Source: Thermomucor indicae-seudaticae
Lineage: Eukaryota > Mucoromycota > Mucoromycetes > Mucorales > Lichtheimiaceae
Direction: 5' to 3'
Length of the DNA stretch: 11,205 nucleotides
Assembly (NCBI GenBank): GCA_000787465.1
Contig: JSYX01000852.1
Coordinates: 1 to 11,205, forward strand
Part shown: positions 1-8,954 of the stretch, piece by piece
How the letters are laid out: the number at the start of each line of letters is the position of its first letter
How positions within the stretch are numbered: position 1 is the first letter of the stretch
Made by a program: the position numbers and the translations under genes
The notes under the pieces: model-generated
Database searches by the model: none
Told to the model about the DNA's origin: nothing
Seen by the model: the letters and a program-made list of their open reading frames with translations, nothing else

Positions 1-1322
1 AAAACGTACTGAATACCAGGGGCCTAACAAAAGCGTACGTTTGTGATTACCTTTCTCGTCAAAAAAAAGAGAACACGGTGGTCGAAAGAGCCGAGAACCA
101 CATTCAGGAGTCTTGACCTTTGGTGCAGACGACTATAAATTACCTCATAGTCAGTAACGAGTAGCAGTAATGCGATTCCCTTTTCGTTCAGTTACCAATG
201 GAAGAACAGGGATGTGGATCGTGTCAATGAATATCATCCATCTACATAAACAGTTAGCTGATTATGGATATACAAAAAAGAATGTCATAGAAGTTGGACT
301 ACATGCCTCAGGTTCAGAAAAGCACGACACCAGAAAGCATACTAAGAGAGGGTCGTTGTCAGTAATTTTAGTCAATCGCAAATAATATGTGCTGTCTCAG
401 GATTACCTTTGTGGCCTTTGTAGATTTGTCGTGCTAGGGTTGAGAGAAATAGAAGTGGCTCCCTGGTGGTAGCAGCTAGAAAAACCATAGGCAACAGTCA
501 AAATCTTCATCAGTTACGCCTCCGATTATAACGTTGGACAGGTGGGCATTACTCGACCGATGCGATCGACAGGGTCGGCTAGGCCAACCTTGGCAGCATT
601 GAGTGTATGCTTTTTTGAGAGTCGCGACTGCGACATGCCAGGTGAAGTCCACTCACCGGCAGAAAGCAACTTGCCGAGAGTGGTAGGCAAAGTAGTCACT
701 AGCAGAACTGGTTAAGTTAGCGATTCGAGTCTGATGAGAAAGGAACCTTTGATACTTCTGAACCTGCATCGCAATAACGAACGGTGCATCTGGCCAAGAG
801 TATGTTTTTTGGTCGACAAACAGAGAATCTGTGTTTCCTTCACCCTTGACAGAACAGAAAACCTTTTGTAAGACCGCCACAGATGATAATCGTTTGGCTC
901 ACCAGCAGAACGATTACGGGGTGTCATGTCCAGGAAGCAAGACCAGTAGCATAGCAAAAGTTCAGAGAAAATTAAGTATTTTGACTCATCATGGCAGTCC
1001 TTGTGGCAGACACTACGTCTGGAACCTAGGACTAACAATGACACGAAGAGTTTCTACGTAAAAGACTTCTTGTGCCAGCTGAGGGTTAAAATGCTTGCTT
1101 CGATTCGTGTCCATTGCACAGCCATTCTCAATAAACTGAAAGCCATAAAATACCTTATTTCGCGCTCTGCTTGTGGTTCACTTTTCGGCCGGTAGCAGCT
1201 CTATATTAAAAACGACCCGAGAAATTAGCAAACGATAATAGTTGAGCAACACAATTCACCTCTTCGACTTCTGGGCCGTCGCATCACCCCTCCTTCGTTT
1301 CGCTCCATGACGAGGAGATACA
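1..1322. other. No supported gene; intergenic sequence
   Basis: No recognisable protein, RNA gene or transposon end is seen on either strand. The best candidate is a 71-codon ATG frame at 170-385 (plus), preceded by TATAAAT at 134-140. Its product is basic, resembles nothing I know and has no homologous neighbour. Longer frames at 712-1044 (minus) and 831-1061 (plus) overlap one another, have no family motifs and look like chance. The part just left of 1322 is the 3' flank of the minus-strand gene that follows. Confidence 0.5.
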
Positions 1323-1387
1323 CTAAGTAGACGATTCGCTGTTATGGAAGTGAGCTTGAGAGTGGAATGTCCAAAAGCAGGAGTCGC

Positions 1388-2599
1388 TTACAGCTCGGTT
1401 TCCGTGTTCGCAGAGGTACTCTGCTCGACATTGCTTTCCAAGGACAGCACGACATCCCCGTCCTCTGCAGCCGTCACAGTACTACACAAAAGCATCAATC
1501 GGTTGGTTTGAGCATAATCCAAATCCGACATTTCTCTTACGCTTTAGCAACGGCCGTTCTTGCAGTAACGGCATCATCGGCGTCGTCTTGCAACCCTTCT
1601 GATAGTGCCTTCACGCCATTGTCTTGTTGCGTGGTTGCTGCTGTTGCTTCATCGTTGCTAGGGCTATCATGAGAGCATGATCATTGAAGCTCAGATATAT
1701 TCACAGAGATGATACTCTCTTTCCACTTCCTTGTGAACCGTCAATGCTGAATGGTGATGCTCCGTAGCAGCTTGCTGAACGACATCAAGCGCAGAAGTCT
1801 GAATACAGGAATAGGATATAGTATAACTCTTAATCGCACTGGACATACCAACCATTGAGTCTGGCGCAGATATTTGTTCTTGTTGGACCAACTTTGAGAG
1901 ATCATAAACTTCGAGACCCAATTGTTGATGCATCGATTTATGGCGATGCCATTGGAAGCCGCTGCAGTTGCATCCATATTGTTGTAAGCTACAACCCGCA
2001 ACGCCTTGGGTACACTGCCCCATTTCTGCTGACATTCACCAGGCGTCCCAACAGCGATCTGCAGCTGACTGACTGCCTCTTCCGCCAACTGACTCAACGT
2101 ATCGTATGCATTGCAACGTGTGCCAGTTTCCATGAACCCTAACGTCTCCAGGAGGGTGTGGACGTCAGAGACAGTTACCTTGCCGTTGTCATTGTTGGGC
2201 TGGGGAATGTCCCTGGGCACGTTCAATGGCGCAGGAGTAGCTGCCGGACCAAAAGCGTGCTGTTGTTGATAGCCGCCGTTGCGCAATTGGTCTATCTGGT
2301 CTTGCAAGGCGGCCTGGTTGTCGAGAATGATTTGACTCTGGTTTTCGATACGCGCGAGCGCGTCCAAGACTCTTGCCAGTAGAGCCTTGGTCTCGCGACA
2401 CTCCTTCTTGATCTTGTTGGTATCTGAGACCAACCGTAAGGTGCCTGGTAACTCTGACAGCTGAGAGCGAGACGTTGCTCCAGGGCGAGACAGGGTTGAG
2501 TAGGAGAGGTGTCACTGTTGAAGCAGGTCGTGCTGTTGAGTTGTCGAAGGCCGCCTGTACCAGATCACACTTGACGCTATCTGCCTTCGTATAATGAGC
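1388..2599 (-). CDS. Five-exon gene for an unknown coiled-coil, acidic-tailed protein (5' end not found)
   Basis: No single frame shows this gene; I assembled it from splice sites. The exons, in minus-strand order, are 2516-2599 (5' limit uncertain), 1849-2460, 1716-1798, 1541-1663 and 1388-1481. The introns are 2461-2515 (GTGACA..CTCAG, 55 nt), 1799-1848 (GTATGT..TTCAG, 50 nt), 1664-1715 (GTATCA..GATAG, 52 nt) and 1482-1540 (GTAAGA..TGTAG, 59 nt). All phases agree and give about 331 residues. Residues about 41-90 are rich in Leu, Ile, Glu, Lys and Gln with a coiled-coil look. A Gln/Pro/Asn linker follows, then a globular stretch containing GTPGECQQKWG, then an acidic, Ala/Thr/Glu-rich tail. 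I do not recognise the family. No in-frame ATG is seen: the frame runs back to a stop at 2600-2602, so a first exon is missing or was lost at the junction with the plus-strand transposase relic. A further possible intron (1339-1391, GTAAGC..AACAG) would replace the stop at 1388 with one at 1323. The splice model is inference, but four phase-matched introns are unlikely by chance. Confidence 0.6.
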
Positions 2600-4285
2600 C
2601 TATGTTGCCTACGAGAAGTCGGCAGATGCAAGCGAGAAACCATCGGACTTGGAAACATTTGGACAGTTTCGCTCGTCACTGTAACCCGGTAAGTCCAACG
2701 GATCCAGTAAGAACCAATGCTTTAGTTAATCCGCAACATTAGGACAAAGGCATCACATCATCCTCCCATTTTGCTTCCCTCAAGTCATTCCATGGTGTAG
2801 CCTTCTTCGGGTTGGATGAAATGCATTTCCTTAGTCACGGCATTGCCAGGCAACTTTTCAGTCTCTTGAATGGTGACTACAACGACCCTTCCTGGAAAGG
2901 ACCATATCAAGTTTAGACTTAGGATCACGCCCATGAAAGATATTGCGCGGTTGACAGAGCAATCACGCGAGCGCTTACCAGAAGGTTTCCGTGGTTGCTG
3001 GAGAGACATGTTCAGCAGCGTACAGTATAGAGCAGTAGATTGGATCGACTTTCTACTGTATGTCGTTCCAACACTCGTCCTGGACAGCCTCGTCGACGAT
3101 CAAGCACGTGCTGCGATCGCAGCATTGGTTAAAGCATGCACGTTGGCGTTGCAATGGCGAATCACTGAAGCAGACGTGCAAACAATTGAAAGGTGAACAG
3201 CTATGGAAACTGCAAAGTTGCACATGGTTACTGATCGTAGGCTGTAGATGCGTGAGCAAATGGCATTCCTTCCTACGTAGGGAAGTTAAAAACCGTAGCA
3301 TAAAGCTTGCCGTGTTCACGATGAATCAGCACTTATTGTCGCACGTACCGATCATCATCCGTGAGCTCGGTCCTTTGGTGGTATACAGTGCGCGCTCAAT
3401 GGAAAGAATGGTCAATCTGTACAGCGGATTGATCAAGTCTCGGTCGGCTCCGGGTGCGAACGTAATGTACGTTATGGAAAGAATGCACGCAAACCGGCAC
3501 GTTTGCAATGTCTACAACCTAAATGCCATCCCGCCACCAAAGCCTGAGACATTCGAGCCCGATCCTTGTGAACCCCAAACCAGTCAGCTTTGGGGTCCAT
3601 TCAAAGAGGTACCGCAAGATCGTGTGCCAACGTTGGAAGTAGACGGGAGAAAAATCACTCCCGAAAATCTTAAACTTGCGTTATATGGATACTGGAGAAA
3701 TTGCTGGGAAGCAAGAAACAGGGCCCTATCAGCATGTCCAACACGCTACGATACTGTGGACGATTATGGAGGAAGGATATCGTGTATCGGACAGACTTCA
3801 GCAGAAGGGTAGTGGTCCTTAACGTGCTAATTATTACGTCTCGTTAAGGATTGAAGGTGATCGGTCAGTGCGTCAGTGCAATTCATTAACAAGATTTGCT
3901 AATTCGCTGCTTTCAATTCAGGCATGCCAATATGCCCCATAGGCAATATCAAGGCATTGATCGGTTGTTTTTTGGACAAGTTCTTTATTTCTTTTCGCAT
4001 CGATGTATCGATGTCGATGATAATGGGCTTCCGCGTCTGTTTGCGCTGGTCCTTGTTTTCAAGGACGTGCACATGAAAAGAAATACCAGCATGTTCCCGA
4101 TCTATGAACATAGTGGTGCTGACAAGGTGAAAGTCGTAGAGGTTTCTTGTATCGAGAACATAGTGGGGCTCGTGGAGACAAAGCAAAATTCGGATAAGTG
4201 GTATCTCTGTTGGCGAAAAGGAGGATGGCCAAATGATAAGGACGATAAACGCATGAAGCTTGGCGATCCAACACTAATCCCATAG
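2575..4285 (+). pseudogene. CACTA/Plavaka-like transposase relic, 5'-truncated and frameshifted
   Basis: This is the middle and C-terminal part of a cut-and-paste transposase of the CACTA/Plavaka (Tnp2-like) group. The pieces in order are: 2575-2688, with a YLPSYNEPMLPTRS segment; an intron at 2689-2742 (GTAAGT..CATTAG, 54 nt, phase-neutral); 2743-2911, with FFGLDEMHFLSHGI, the D-x-M-H signature of the group; a frame change at about 2911; 2912-3192, with RAVDWIDFLLYVVPTLV; an intron at 3193-3247 (GTGAAC..CTGTAG, 55 nt); 3248 to about 3775, with the DUF4218-like core MNQHLLSHVPIIIRELGPL and an ARSMERM motif; a second frame change at about 3775; then YRTDFSRR, a stop at 3845-3847, and 3896-4285 with HANMPHRQYQG and FFGQVLYFFSH, a typical C-terminal module. 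The N-terminal part is absent, and the opposite-strand gene begins where it should be. Two frame changes and an unbridged gap (3809-3895) argue for a dead copy, although part of the gap could be an intron. Family assignment is from remembered motif patterns, not a search. Confidence 0.7.
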
Positions 4286-4775
4286 AAACAACCCCTCTGC
4301 ATTATTCTTCCCAACCAGTTAGCAGGTAGGCTGCATAGATAGACTCAATTTCCTGTAACACTGTTGAACGCTGACATAAAGGATCTTCGCAGTGCATAGA
4401 ATACTCACGATAGCGCAAAAAGTGATTTCAAGCAAAACCTTTACCTATCAACACCAGTATTTAGTGACAACGATCATGCATATATCATATTTTTACTTGA
4501 CCCGTTCCCGAGCCTGGGAATAAATATGTTTCGGAAAACGCTCTGCATATAGCAATGATATATTTATGCCTTCACACAATGCAAAAATGGCCAACTGAAC
4601 AATATCTCTTAAAGCGACAACAATGCCTTACATGTATCTTTCTATTGGCCACATCAAAACGCACTTCCTTATCCTGACGCTTGCCCAGCTGGGCAGGAAG
4701 TGCTGGACAGCTTACAGTAGAATGATGAAGTACGCACAGACGTGATTCACTCATCACCGGAGGATCGCGTTCAAC
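4286..4775. other. No gene seen; AT-rich spacer
   Basis: This is the 3' flank of the transposase relic followed by AT-rich sequence, richest at about 4440-4570. Both strands carry only short overlapping frames without motifs. I looked for the 3' terminal repeat of a CACTA-type element here and saw none. Confidence 0.5.
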
Positions 4776-5186
4776 ATGGCATGCTCCAGGACGATTTGTC
4801 CGTTGCATTTTGAGGCAATTGCAGACAAGATGAACAAGCTCCGGGCTTCTCCTGGACGGCTTTACTCCAGCCTAACAAAAAAACAAGCTCCAGGCAAGAA
4901 AAGAAGTCCCTCAGCATTATGCCATTCTGCATTTTTGGTTGGCATGCTGACCCCCCTTTTAATGGTTGCTAGTGTACTGGGCTCGTTTCAGCTATTACAG
5001 AGGGAGGACCTAACTACAGTTTCAGGTCAATACTCTAACCTTGCACTCGCCATTACAGAAACCGGAGACGCATTTTCACGGCATTGGATCATACATGCAA
5101 GGGAGATTAAACGTGCGATTCAAAGGGGCTGTGTGTGTTCCAAAAGTCACCATGCTGTATTTAATAACTTAACAAAGCTTCACTGA
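4776..5186 (+). CDS. Weak hypothetical ORF with one hydrophobic segment
   Basis: A 136-codon ATG frame, with a reasonable start context (CAACATGG). The N-terminal half is basic (several KK and KR pairs), a hydrophobic stretch of about 20 residues lies near residues 50-72 (SAFLVGMLTPLLMVASVLGS) and could span a membrane, and the rest is mixed. I recognise no family. Nothing outside the frame supports it: no homologous neighbour, no paired splice sites and no clear promoter. It may be a chance open frame. Confidence 0.2.
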   Translation: MACSRTICPLHFEAIADKMNKLRASPGRLYSSLTKKQAPGKKRSPSALCHSAFLVGMLTPLLMVASVLGSFQLLQREDLTTVSGQYSNLALAITETGDAFSRHWIIHAREIKRAIQRGCVCSKSHHAVFNNLTKLH

Positions 5187-5369
5187 CTCTCTTATTCGAT
5201 TTCGTTTTTGGCATACGCTCTGATCTGCCTTATGCCATTTTATTATCTAAGGGGATTTGTACTAACCATCGTTTGAAGTTTGACATACCATTCTTGTTAT
5301 CTTGATCGACTGTCCAAATTGTAAAGTACAGGAGAAGTTTTTATGAGGAAATATTGGTCACAGAACAAG

Positions 5370-5660
5370 TTAATGTGGTAGGAAGCTGGCTGCAGTGAGT
5401 ACTGTAAATTTGCTTCTTTTACTACATTTTTCAAAGGCTTTTTGCAGTAGAACCACTGCAGTTACTGCAGTTTTTTCCCATAGTGCTTTATTGGCCTTCT
5501 CAGCGATGGTTTGGACTGTTGACTTCCGGAGCCCCATCCGGGAAGCTATCGCCCCAAGCGACAATCGAGCCCCGCATAAAGCAATCATAGAAGCTCTCTG
5601 CTCGACCGAAAGTTCACAGTTACGTAGCCGAGGTGCATTATTTATATTGGAAAGGGTCAC
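5370..5660 (-). pseudogene. Tc1-like transposase N-terminal fragment (helix-turn-helix)
   Basis: The product carries LSVEQRASMIALCGARLSLG followed by AIASRMGLRKSTVQTI. This is the Pax/HTH pattern that starts Tc1-family transposases and recognises the terminal repeat. After KSTVQTIAEKANK the similarity ends, and the remaining residues to the stop (about 40) do not look like the expected second HTH. No in-frame ATG precedes it: the frame stays open upstream without one, and the first possible start is a GTG at 5660. I read it as a dead fragment joined to foreign sequence. Confidence 0.6.
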
Positions 5661-5739
5661 TTTTACGGTTGAGTAGTAAATAGGAAAGAAAAGTCGCTTT
5701 ATTTTTTTGAGGCCTTGTTTATTTTATGCAGCGGACAAT

Positions 5740-5773
5740 GAAACCGTACGCAGACTTTTTAACCGCTAGTGTA
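5740..5773 (-). repeat. Tc1-like terminal inverted repeat (one end)
   Basis: The TA is at 5772-5773 and the element end starts at 5771 on the minus strand. The tract reads inward through an AAAAAGT block to CTGCGTACGG. A matching 3' copy was not found in 5187-5389, consistent with truncation of the element. Confidence 0.5.
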
Positions 5774-5823
5774 TAAGAGTGGCAATTATCATTTAAAATC
5801 TACAGAAATTTGTAAGGGTTTCA

Positions 5824-6334
5824 TTAATACTCGGTGTTTCCTCCTTTGGCGTCAATGACAGCCTTGCATCCATCCGGCATGCCTGCCACAAGTGTGCTTG
5901 CCAGTTCGAGGCTCATATTCTTCCATTCGTCTCGCAGAACCACTTTTAGCTGCGCGACGTTCTTGATCTGATGCCTGCGCTTATGTACACGCTTTTCTAA
6001 AGCCCACCAGACGTGTTCAATTGGGTTGAGGTCTGGACTTTGTGCAGGCCAGAAGTCGAAACCTTTGATCTGGCAACGCTGCTTATACCAGGTGCTGTAT
6101 GATCCTGTATGGCAGGTGGCCCCGTCTTCTTGGAAAATGAAGCCCCTCTGCCCTTTTTCAACGAGTTCTTCGAGCGAGGGGAGGAAGTGGTCCGCCAAAC
6201 ATTGAACATATGCTTCCTGGTTAATGTTGCCGTCCAGGATGACCAACGGCCCAAAACCGCCCGCCCAGAAACAGCCCCAAACCATCACGGAACCTTGTCC
6301 GTACTTCACTGTTGGCATGATGTGGCGTTCTTAG
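5824..6334 (-). pseudogene. Tc1-like transposase, C-terminal catalytic half
   Basis: From 6318 the frame encodes 164 residues with the Tc1 hallmarks: GQGSVMVWGCF near the start, the second catalytic Asp in FQEDGATCHTG (residue 65), and the third acidic residue in SPDLNPIEHVWW (Glu101). There are 35 residues between Asp65 and Glu101. The first catalytic Asp and both helix-turn-helix domains are missing. Similarity extends slightly upstream of the ATG (ERHI, then a TAA at 6331-6333), so the ATG at 6318 is internal to the original protein. Homology stops where the DD34E element begins at TA 6335-6336, which points to interruption by that insertion. The missing half was not found to the right of that element. 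The natural C-terminus (GGNTEY) is intact. Confidence 0.8.
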
Positions 6335-6474
6335 TACACTCTTTCCCAAAATCAATGTCGCTTTCAGCCAATTCTGAAGTCACAGGTTGACAAAAATAGA
6401 AGTCGTATGTGCCCAGAAATCTTTGCGCTCGATGACAAATCAAATGTCGTATCCACAGAAAAAGTTGTCGCACA
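6335..6474 (+). repeat. Terminal region with subterminal GTCGYA repeats
   Basis: After the CACTCTTT end, a short motif built on GTCGYA recurs in one orientation at 6354-6362, 6376-6385 (degenerate), 6399-6419, 6442-6460 and 6464-6476. The third and fourth copies extend into a shared CCCAGAAA/CCACAGAA tail. The same series occurs in the copy at 11024-11164. Repeated subterminal motifs of this kind are usually transposase-binding sites; that role is inference here. Confidence 0.6.
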
Positions 6475-6494
6475 AGGCTTGGCAAATCCATCCT

Positions 6495-6502
6495 TATATA
6501 AA
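6495..6502 (+). promoter_or_regulatory. Probable TATA box of the DD34E transposase
   Basis: TATATAAA lies 59 bp upstream of the ATG at 6561, inside the element and just after the subterminal repeats, so the transposase probably carries its own promoter. The position fits a core promoter, but no transcript evidence is available. Confidence 0.45.
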
Positions 6503-6560
6503 CACGTCAGCTTTCTGAAACCCGAGATATTTCTTCATCTCTACACTTTTACATTTCGAA

Positions 6561-7826
6561 ATGAGCAATCAATTTTTTTACGAAGATGGGCAGGGCCATG
6601 TTGTTGATGAGCGTGGCTGTCCTGAACCTATGGACTATGTCGTTGATGAGGAAGTGTACGCTCTTGAAACCGTTAGTTCTCACACGGAATATTTGCGTAA
6701 TATATCTTGCCAGCACAACTCTGAGTCTGTTGCTACGCATGTCCCCAAGCCAAAAGATACAGACATTCGTATGGGAGAAGCGGAACCCAAGCGTGTCTAT
6801 ACGACCTACACGGACCAAGATAAAGTAAGATTTTTCAAACTGATGTTTGAGAAGGTTTTGTGTGCGTCAGCTGCTGCAAAGCAGTTAGGAATTCATGTTC
6901 GCTCAGCGCAAAGATGGGCATTACAGTATGAAAAGGACCCTGACAGCATCTTTAAAAAGCGTAAAAAGAATGGCCGCCCGCGTATTCTCACTGAGGAGCA
7001 TAAGAAAGTTATTTTAGAATGCGTTGATGAGAATCCGTCGATTGTCCTAGAGCAGTTGATGGAGCGACTGCTTCAGAGATCTGAGGGACTCAGAGTATCG
7101 AAAACGACGCTTCATCGGTTTGTGAAGAACGAATGCAACTTGTCATTGAAAAAAGCTCGGTTTCAGCCTGTAGACAGGAATAGCGAGGCTAAGATCCAAG
7201 AGCGCCTTGACTGGGTGTGCAGATGGGACATGACCGACATCGACTTTAGAAAAAACTGTGTCTTTCTTGATGAGTCTGCGTTCCATATCAATATGAAACG
7301 CAGCATGGCATGGTCGAAGAAAGGGTCTTCTGCAGTGGTTACAGTGCCAAAAACAAGAGCAAAGATAACTACAATCTTGGGAGCAATCTCGGCATCAGGT
7401 ATCATTAAATGCAGCCTAAGGCTCCCACAGCCAGCGGCCAAGGAAAGAAAGAGGGCGGGTCATTCTGAAGTTGTAGGCAAAGGAGCTGTAACTGGACATT
7501 ATCTCAGCTTCCTTAAGGCTACAATGGATGAGATGGATAAGTATGAGCACATGAAGGGACATTGTTTGGTAATGGATAATGCTCCTATTCATAAGGCTGA
7601 GGATATCTCTAGGTATATTGAGTCTCGAGGATATCGATGTGCTTATCTTCCATCATACTCGCCTGAGCTCAATCCTATTGAGCAGTTTTGGTCAGTTGTC
7701 AAGAGCAAAGTAAAACGCAACAGGTTCTTGGAAAGCGATACATTGATGACACGAATCAGTGAAGCATCCAATAGCTTAAGGCTGAGTGATTTCGAAGGTT
7801 TTTTTCTCATTTTTATAGATGCTTAG
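6561..7826 (+). CDS. Tc1/IS630-like DD34E transposase
   Basis: This 421-residue protein would cut and rejoin its element at TA sites in the nucleus. A non-conserved N-terminal tail (about 1-75) precedes a helix-turn-helix at about 80-125 (CASAAAKQLGIHVRSAQRWA). Next come a basic stretch with a GRPR AT-hook-like motif (residues 131-141, also a likely nuclear localisation signal) and a second helix-turn-helix at about 142-195. The RNase H-like core has Asp237 (FLDESAF), Asp339 (VMDNAPIH) and Glu374 (NPIEQFW); 34 residues separate the last two, giving DD34E. All three catalytic residues are present and the frame is uninterrupted. The very end looks replaced: after DFEGFF the final residues (LIFIDA) run into a poly-T tract, where related proteins usually continue with a short His/Ser-containing tail. 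This suggests a 3' truncation near 7800. The ATG is the first in frame and follows a TATA box. Activity is possible for the enzyme, but the element may lack one end. Confidence 0.92.
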   Translation: MSNQFFYEDGQGHVVDERGCPEPMDYVVDEEVYALETVSSHTEYLRNISCQHNSESVATHVPKPKDTDIRMGEAEPKRVYTTYTDQDKVRFFKLMFEKVLCASAAAKQLGIHVRSAQRWALQYEKDPDSIFKKRKKNGRPRILTEEHKKVILECVDENPSIVLEQLMERLLQRSEGLRVSKTTLHRFVKNECNLSLKKARFQPVDRNSEAKIQERLDWVCRWDMTDIDFRKNCVFLDESAFHINMKRSMAWSKKGSSAVVTVPKTRAKITTILGAISASGIIKCSLRLPQPAAKERKRAGHSEVVGKGAVTGHYLSFLKATMDEMDKYEHMKGHCLVMDNAPIHKAEDISRYIESRGYRCAYLPSYSPELNPIEQFWSVVKSKVKRNRFLESDTLMTRISEASNSLRLSDFEGFFLIFIDA

Positions 7827-8954
7827 ATAGCTGTCGTAACGGAGAACGATTGTGATGATTATTCTCCACAGACCACCACAATATGATATATAAGAACAAA
7901 AAACTTTGGGCTTGGCTAGTTGCACCCCCTGGTGACTACCCGGGCCGGATCCCCCTCACCTGTCTGGCAGTCTTTTCCCTGCCTTTACTCCATCTCGACC
8001 TCCTTGTCAAAGTAGCTCGCAACAGTCGGCGTCCTTTGCTTCCTTTAAATGCATACATCTACGTATCGTCAAGCACTTCTCACAATGGTGAAGGTTTGTC
8101 TTAAGGTTTGCCATTTTAAAAGTCGGTGTGGTTCTTTGTCTGCTTATTTCGAGTTAAAGCATCGAGGGAGCAAATCCATTTTTGGAGACCAGTGATGAAG
8201 AGCCAAGAGCCCAGTGCAATTTATGGTCAGCCAGTGAATATTCGAGGTCCATCATTGTGCGTAGCTAGCAGTACAGTGGTTTGCGGTTTGAAAGTGTAAA
8301 ATTGGATGGGACGAAATCCAAATTTCGGGACCTATCAATGCAAAAATCATAGATACCAATGCACTTTTCCAATAATCAATGCAATTGCCCAGTGTTCAAT
8401 GGAGCCCCATGAGATTCAATATATTTTTCTTGAGAACTAATAATGAAGTGACCGATCAAGACGTAAAATTGTATTCTATACGTATTTCGTGAGTAATGCA
8501 ACATGAACAAGGAGAAAATTGAGCCATCATCTCAAAAATGGTGTCATTGCAGAGAAAATAATGGGGCTGCCAAGAGAAGTTCAATAATGAATCTCGCGGA
8601 CAGCTTTGCACCAAGTTGAGCGCGTAAAGAGACGCCTCTGTCGCAACGCAAGATTGCTGTTTTGGGACGGATGACAGGTTGGCTTTGCCTTTTTTTTCGT
8701 GCATTGTGTTGCAATAAAAAATAGTACTTGGCCTAGAAAGAAGCATGCTGTGCAAAGCTGGTGTTGATAGTGAAGAAGACGCGATAGAATGACTTACTCA
8801 AATGTAACCAAGCAATAGTATCCATCACAGTGCAGAGCCACATGTTCATGGGATCGTTTTCACGGATGTTGGGCACGGTTCTATGTGAGTCAGTGCAGTG
8901 AAAGTGGATCAGGTACGTGAATTAGAATTCGAGCCCAAGTCGTGAGATCAAGGC
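7827..8954. other. No supported gene; no right end of the transposon found
   Basis: Frames here are short and lack motifs; the longest are 8456-8755 (minus, 99 codons, not ATG-anchored to any family) and 7883-8104 (plus). I searched for the N-terminal half of the interrupted Tc1 relic and for an inverted copy of the DD34E terminal region and saw neither convincingly. A small hairpin (CGAAATccaaATTTCG) lies at about 8310-8326. It is too short to interpret. Confidence 0.5.

Larger units (their letters stand above)
5370..5773 (-). mobile_element. Tc1-like element, 5' end only: terminal repeat plus HTH relic
   Basis: Reading the minus strand from 5773, a TA is followed by CACTAGCGGTTAAAAAGTCTG, which has the inward-reading look of Tc1 terminal repeats (CA-Pu/Py ends followed by an AAAAAGT block). 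About 110 bp further in, the transposase N-terminus begins (5370-5660). The order of terminal repeat then N-terminus fits the 5' end of one element. The element breaks off near 5390-5470, and no catalytic region follows on the same side. The tandem 9-bp ACTGCAGTT at 5455-5463 and 5464-5472 lies near the break. Confidence 0.6.
6335..7826 (+). mobile_element. Tc1/IS630-like DD34E DNA transposon, left end and transposase
   Basis: The left end is defined by comparison with the second copy at 11024: both start TA-CACTCTTT and stay alignable for about 140 bp. The element lies directly against the Tc1 relic at a TA, the target of this superfamily. The transposase fills most of the rest. I could not find an inverted copy of the left end to the right of the gene, so the right boundary given is only the end of the ORF. 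Either the right end is deleted or it has diverged beyond recognition. Confidence 0.7.

Noticed and set aside
715..740. GATTCGAGTC, a tRNA T-loop-like string
   Set aside because: No matching acceptor, D-arm or anticodon arm could be folded at the right distances on either side.
712..1061. Overlapping frames on both strands as possible genes
   Set aside because: They oppose each other, have no recognisable domains and no supporting start, splice or 3' signals.
1367..1672. Plus-strand 101-codon ATG frame
   Set aside because: It is antisense to two exons of the minus-strand gene, which has phase-matched splice sites; the plus product has no features.
5455..5472. Tandem ACTGCAGTT as a target-site duplication
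   Set aside because: The two copies are directly adjacent with nothing inserted between them, so it is at most a small tandem duplication.
7795..7806. AAGGTTTTTTTC recurring at 7795, about 9373 and about 11179
   Set aside because: The shared core is a homopolymer with two or three flanking bases; the wider contexts are unrelated except for the known module copies.
8285..8298. GAAAGTGTA as the diverged right end of the DD34E element
   Set aside because: Only the last few bases resemble the inverted left end, and the subterminal motifs and the other half of the Tc1 relic are absent around it.
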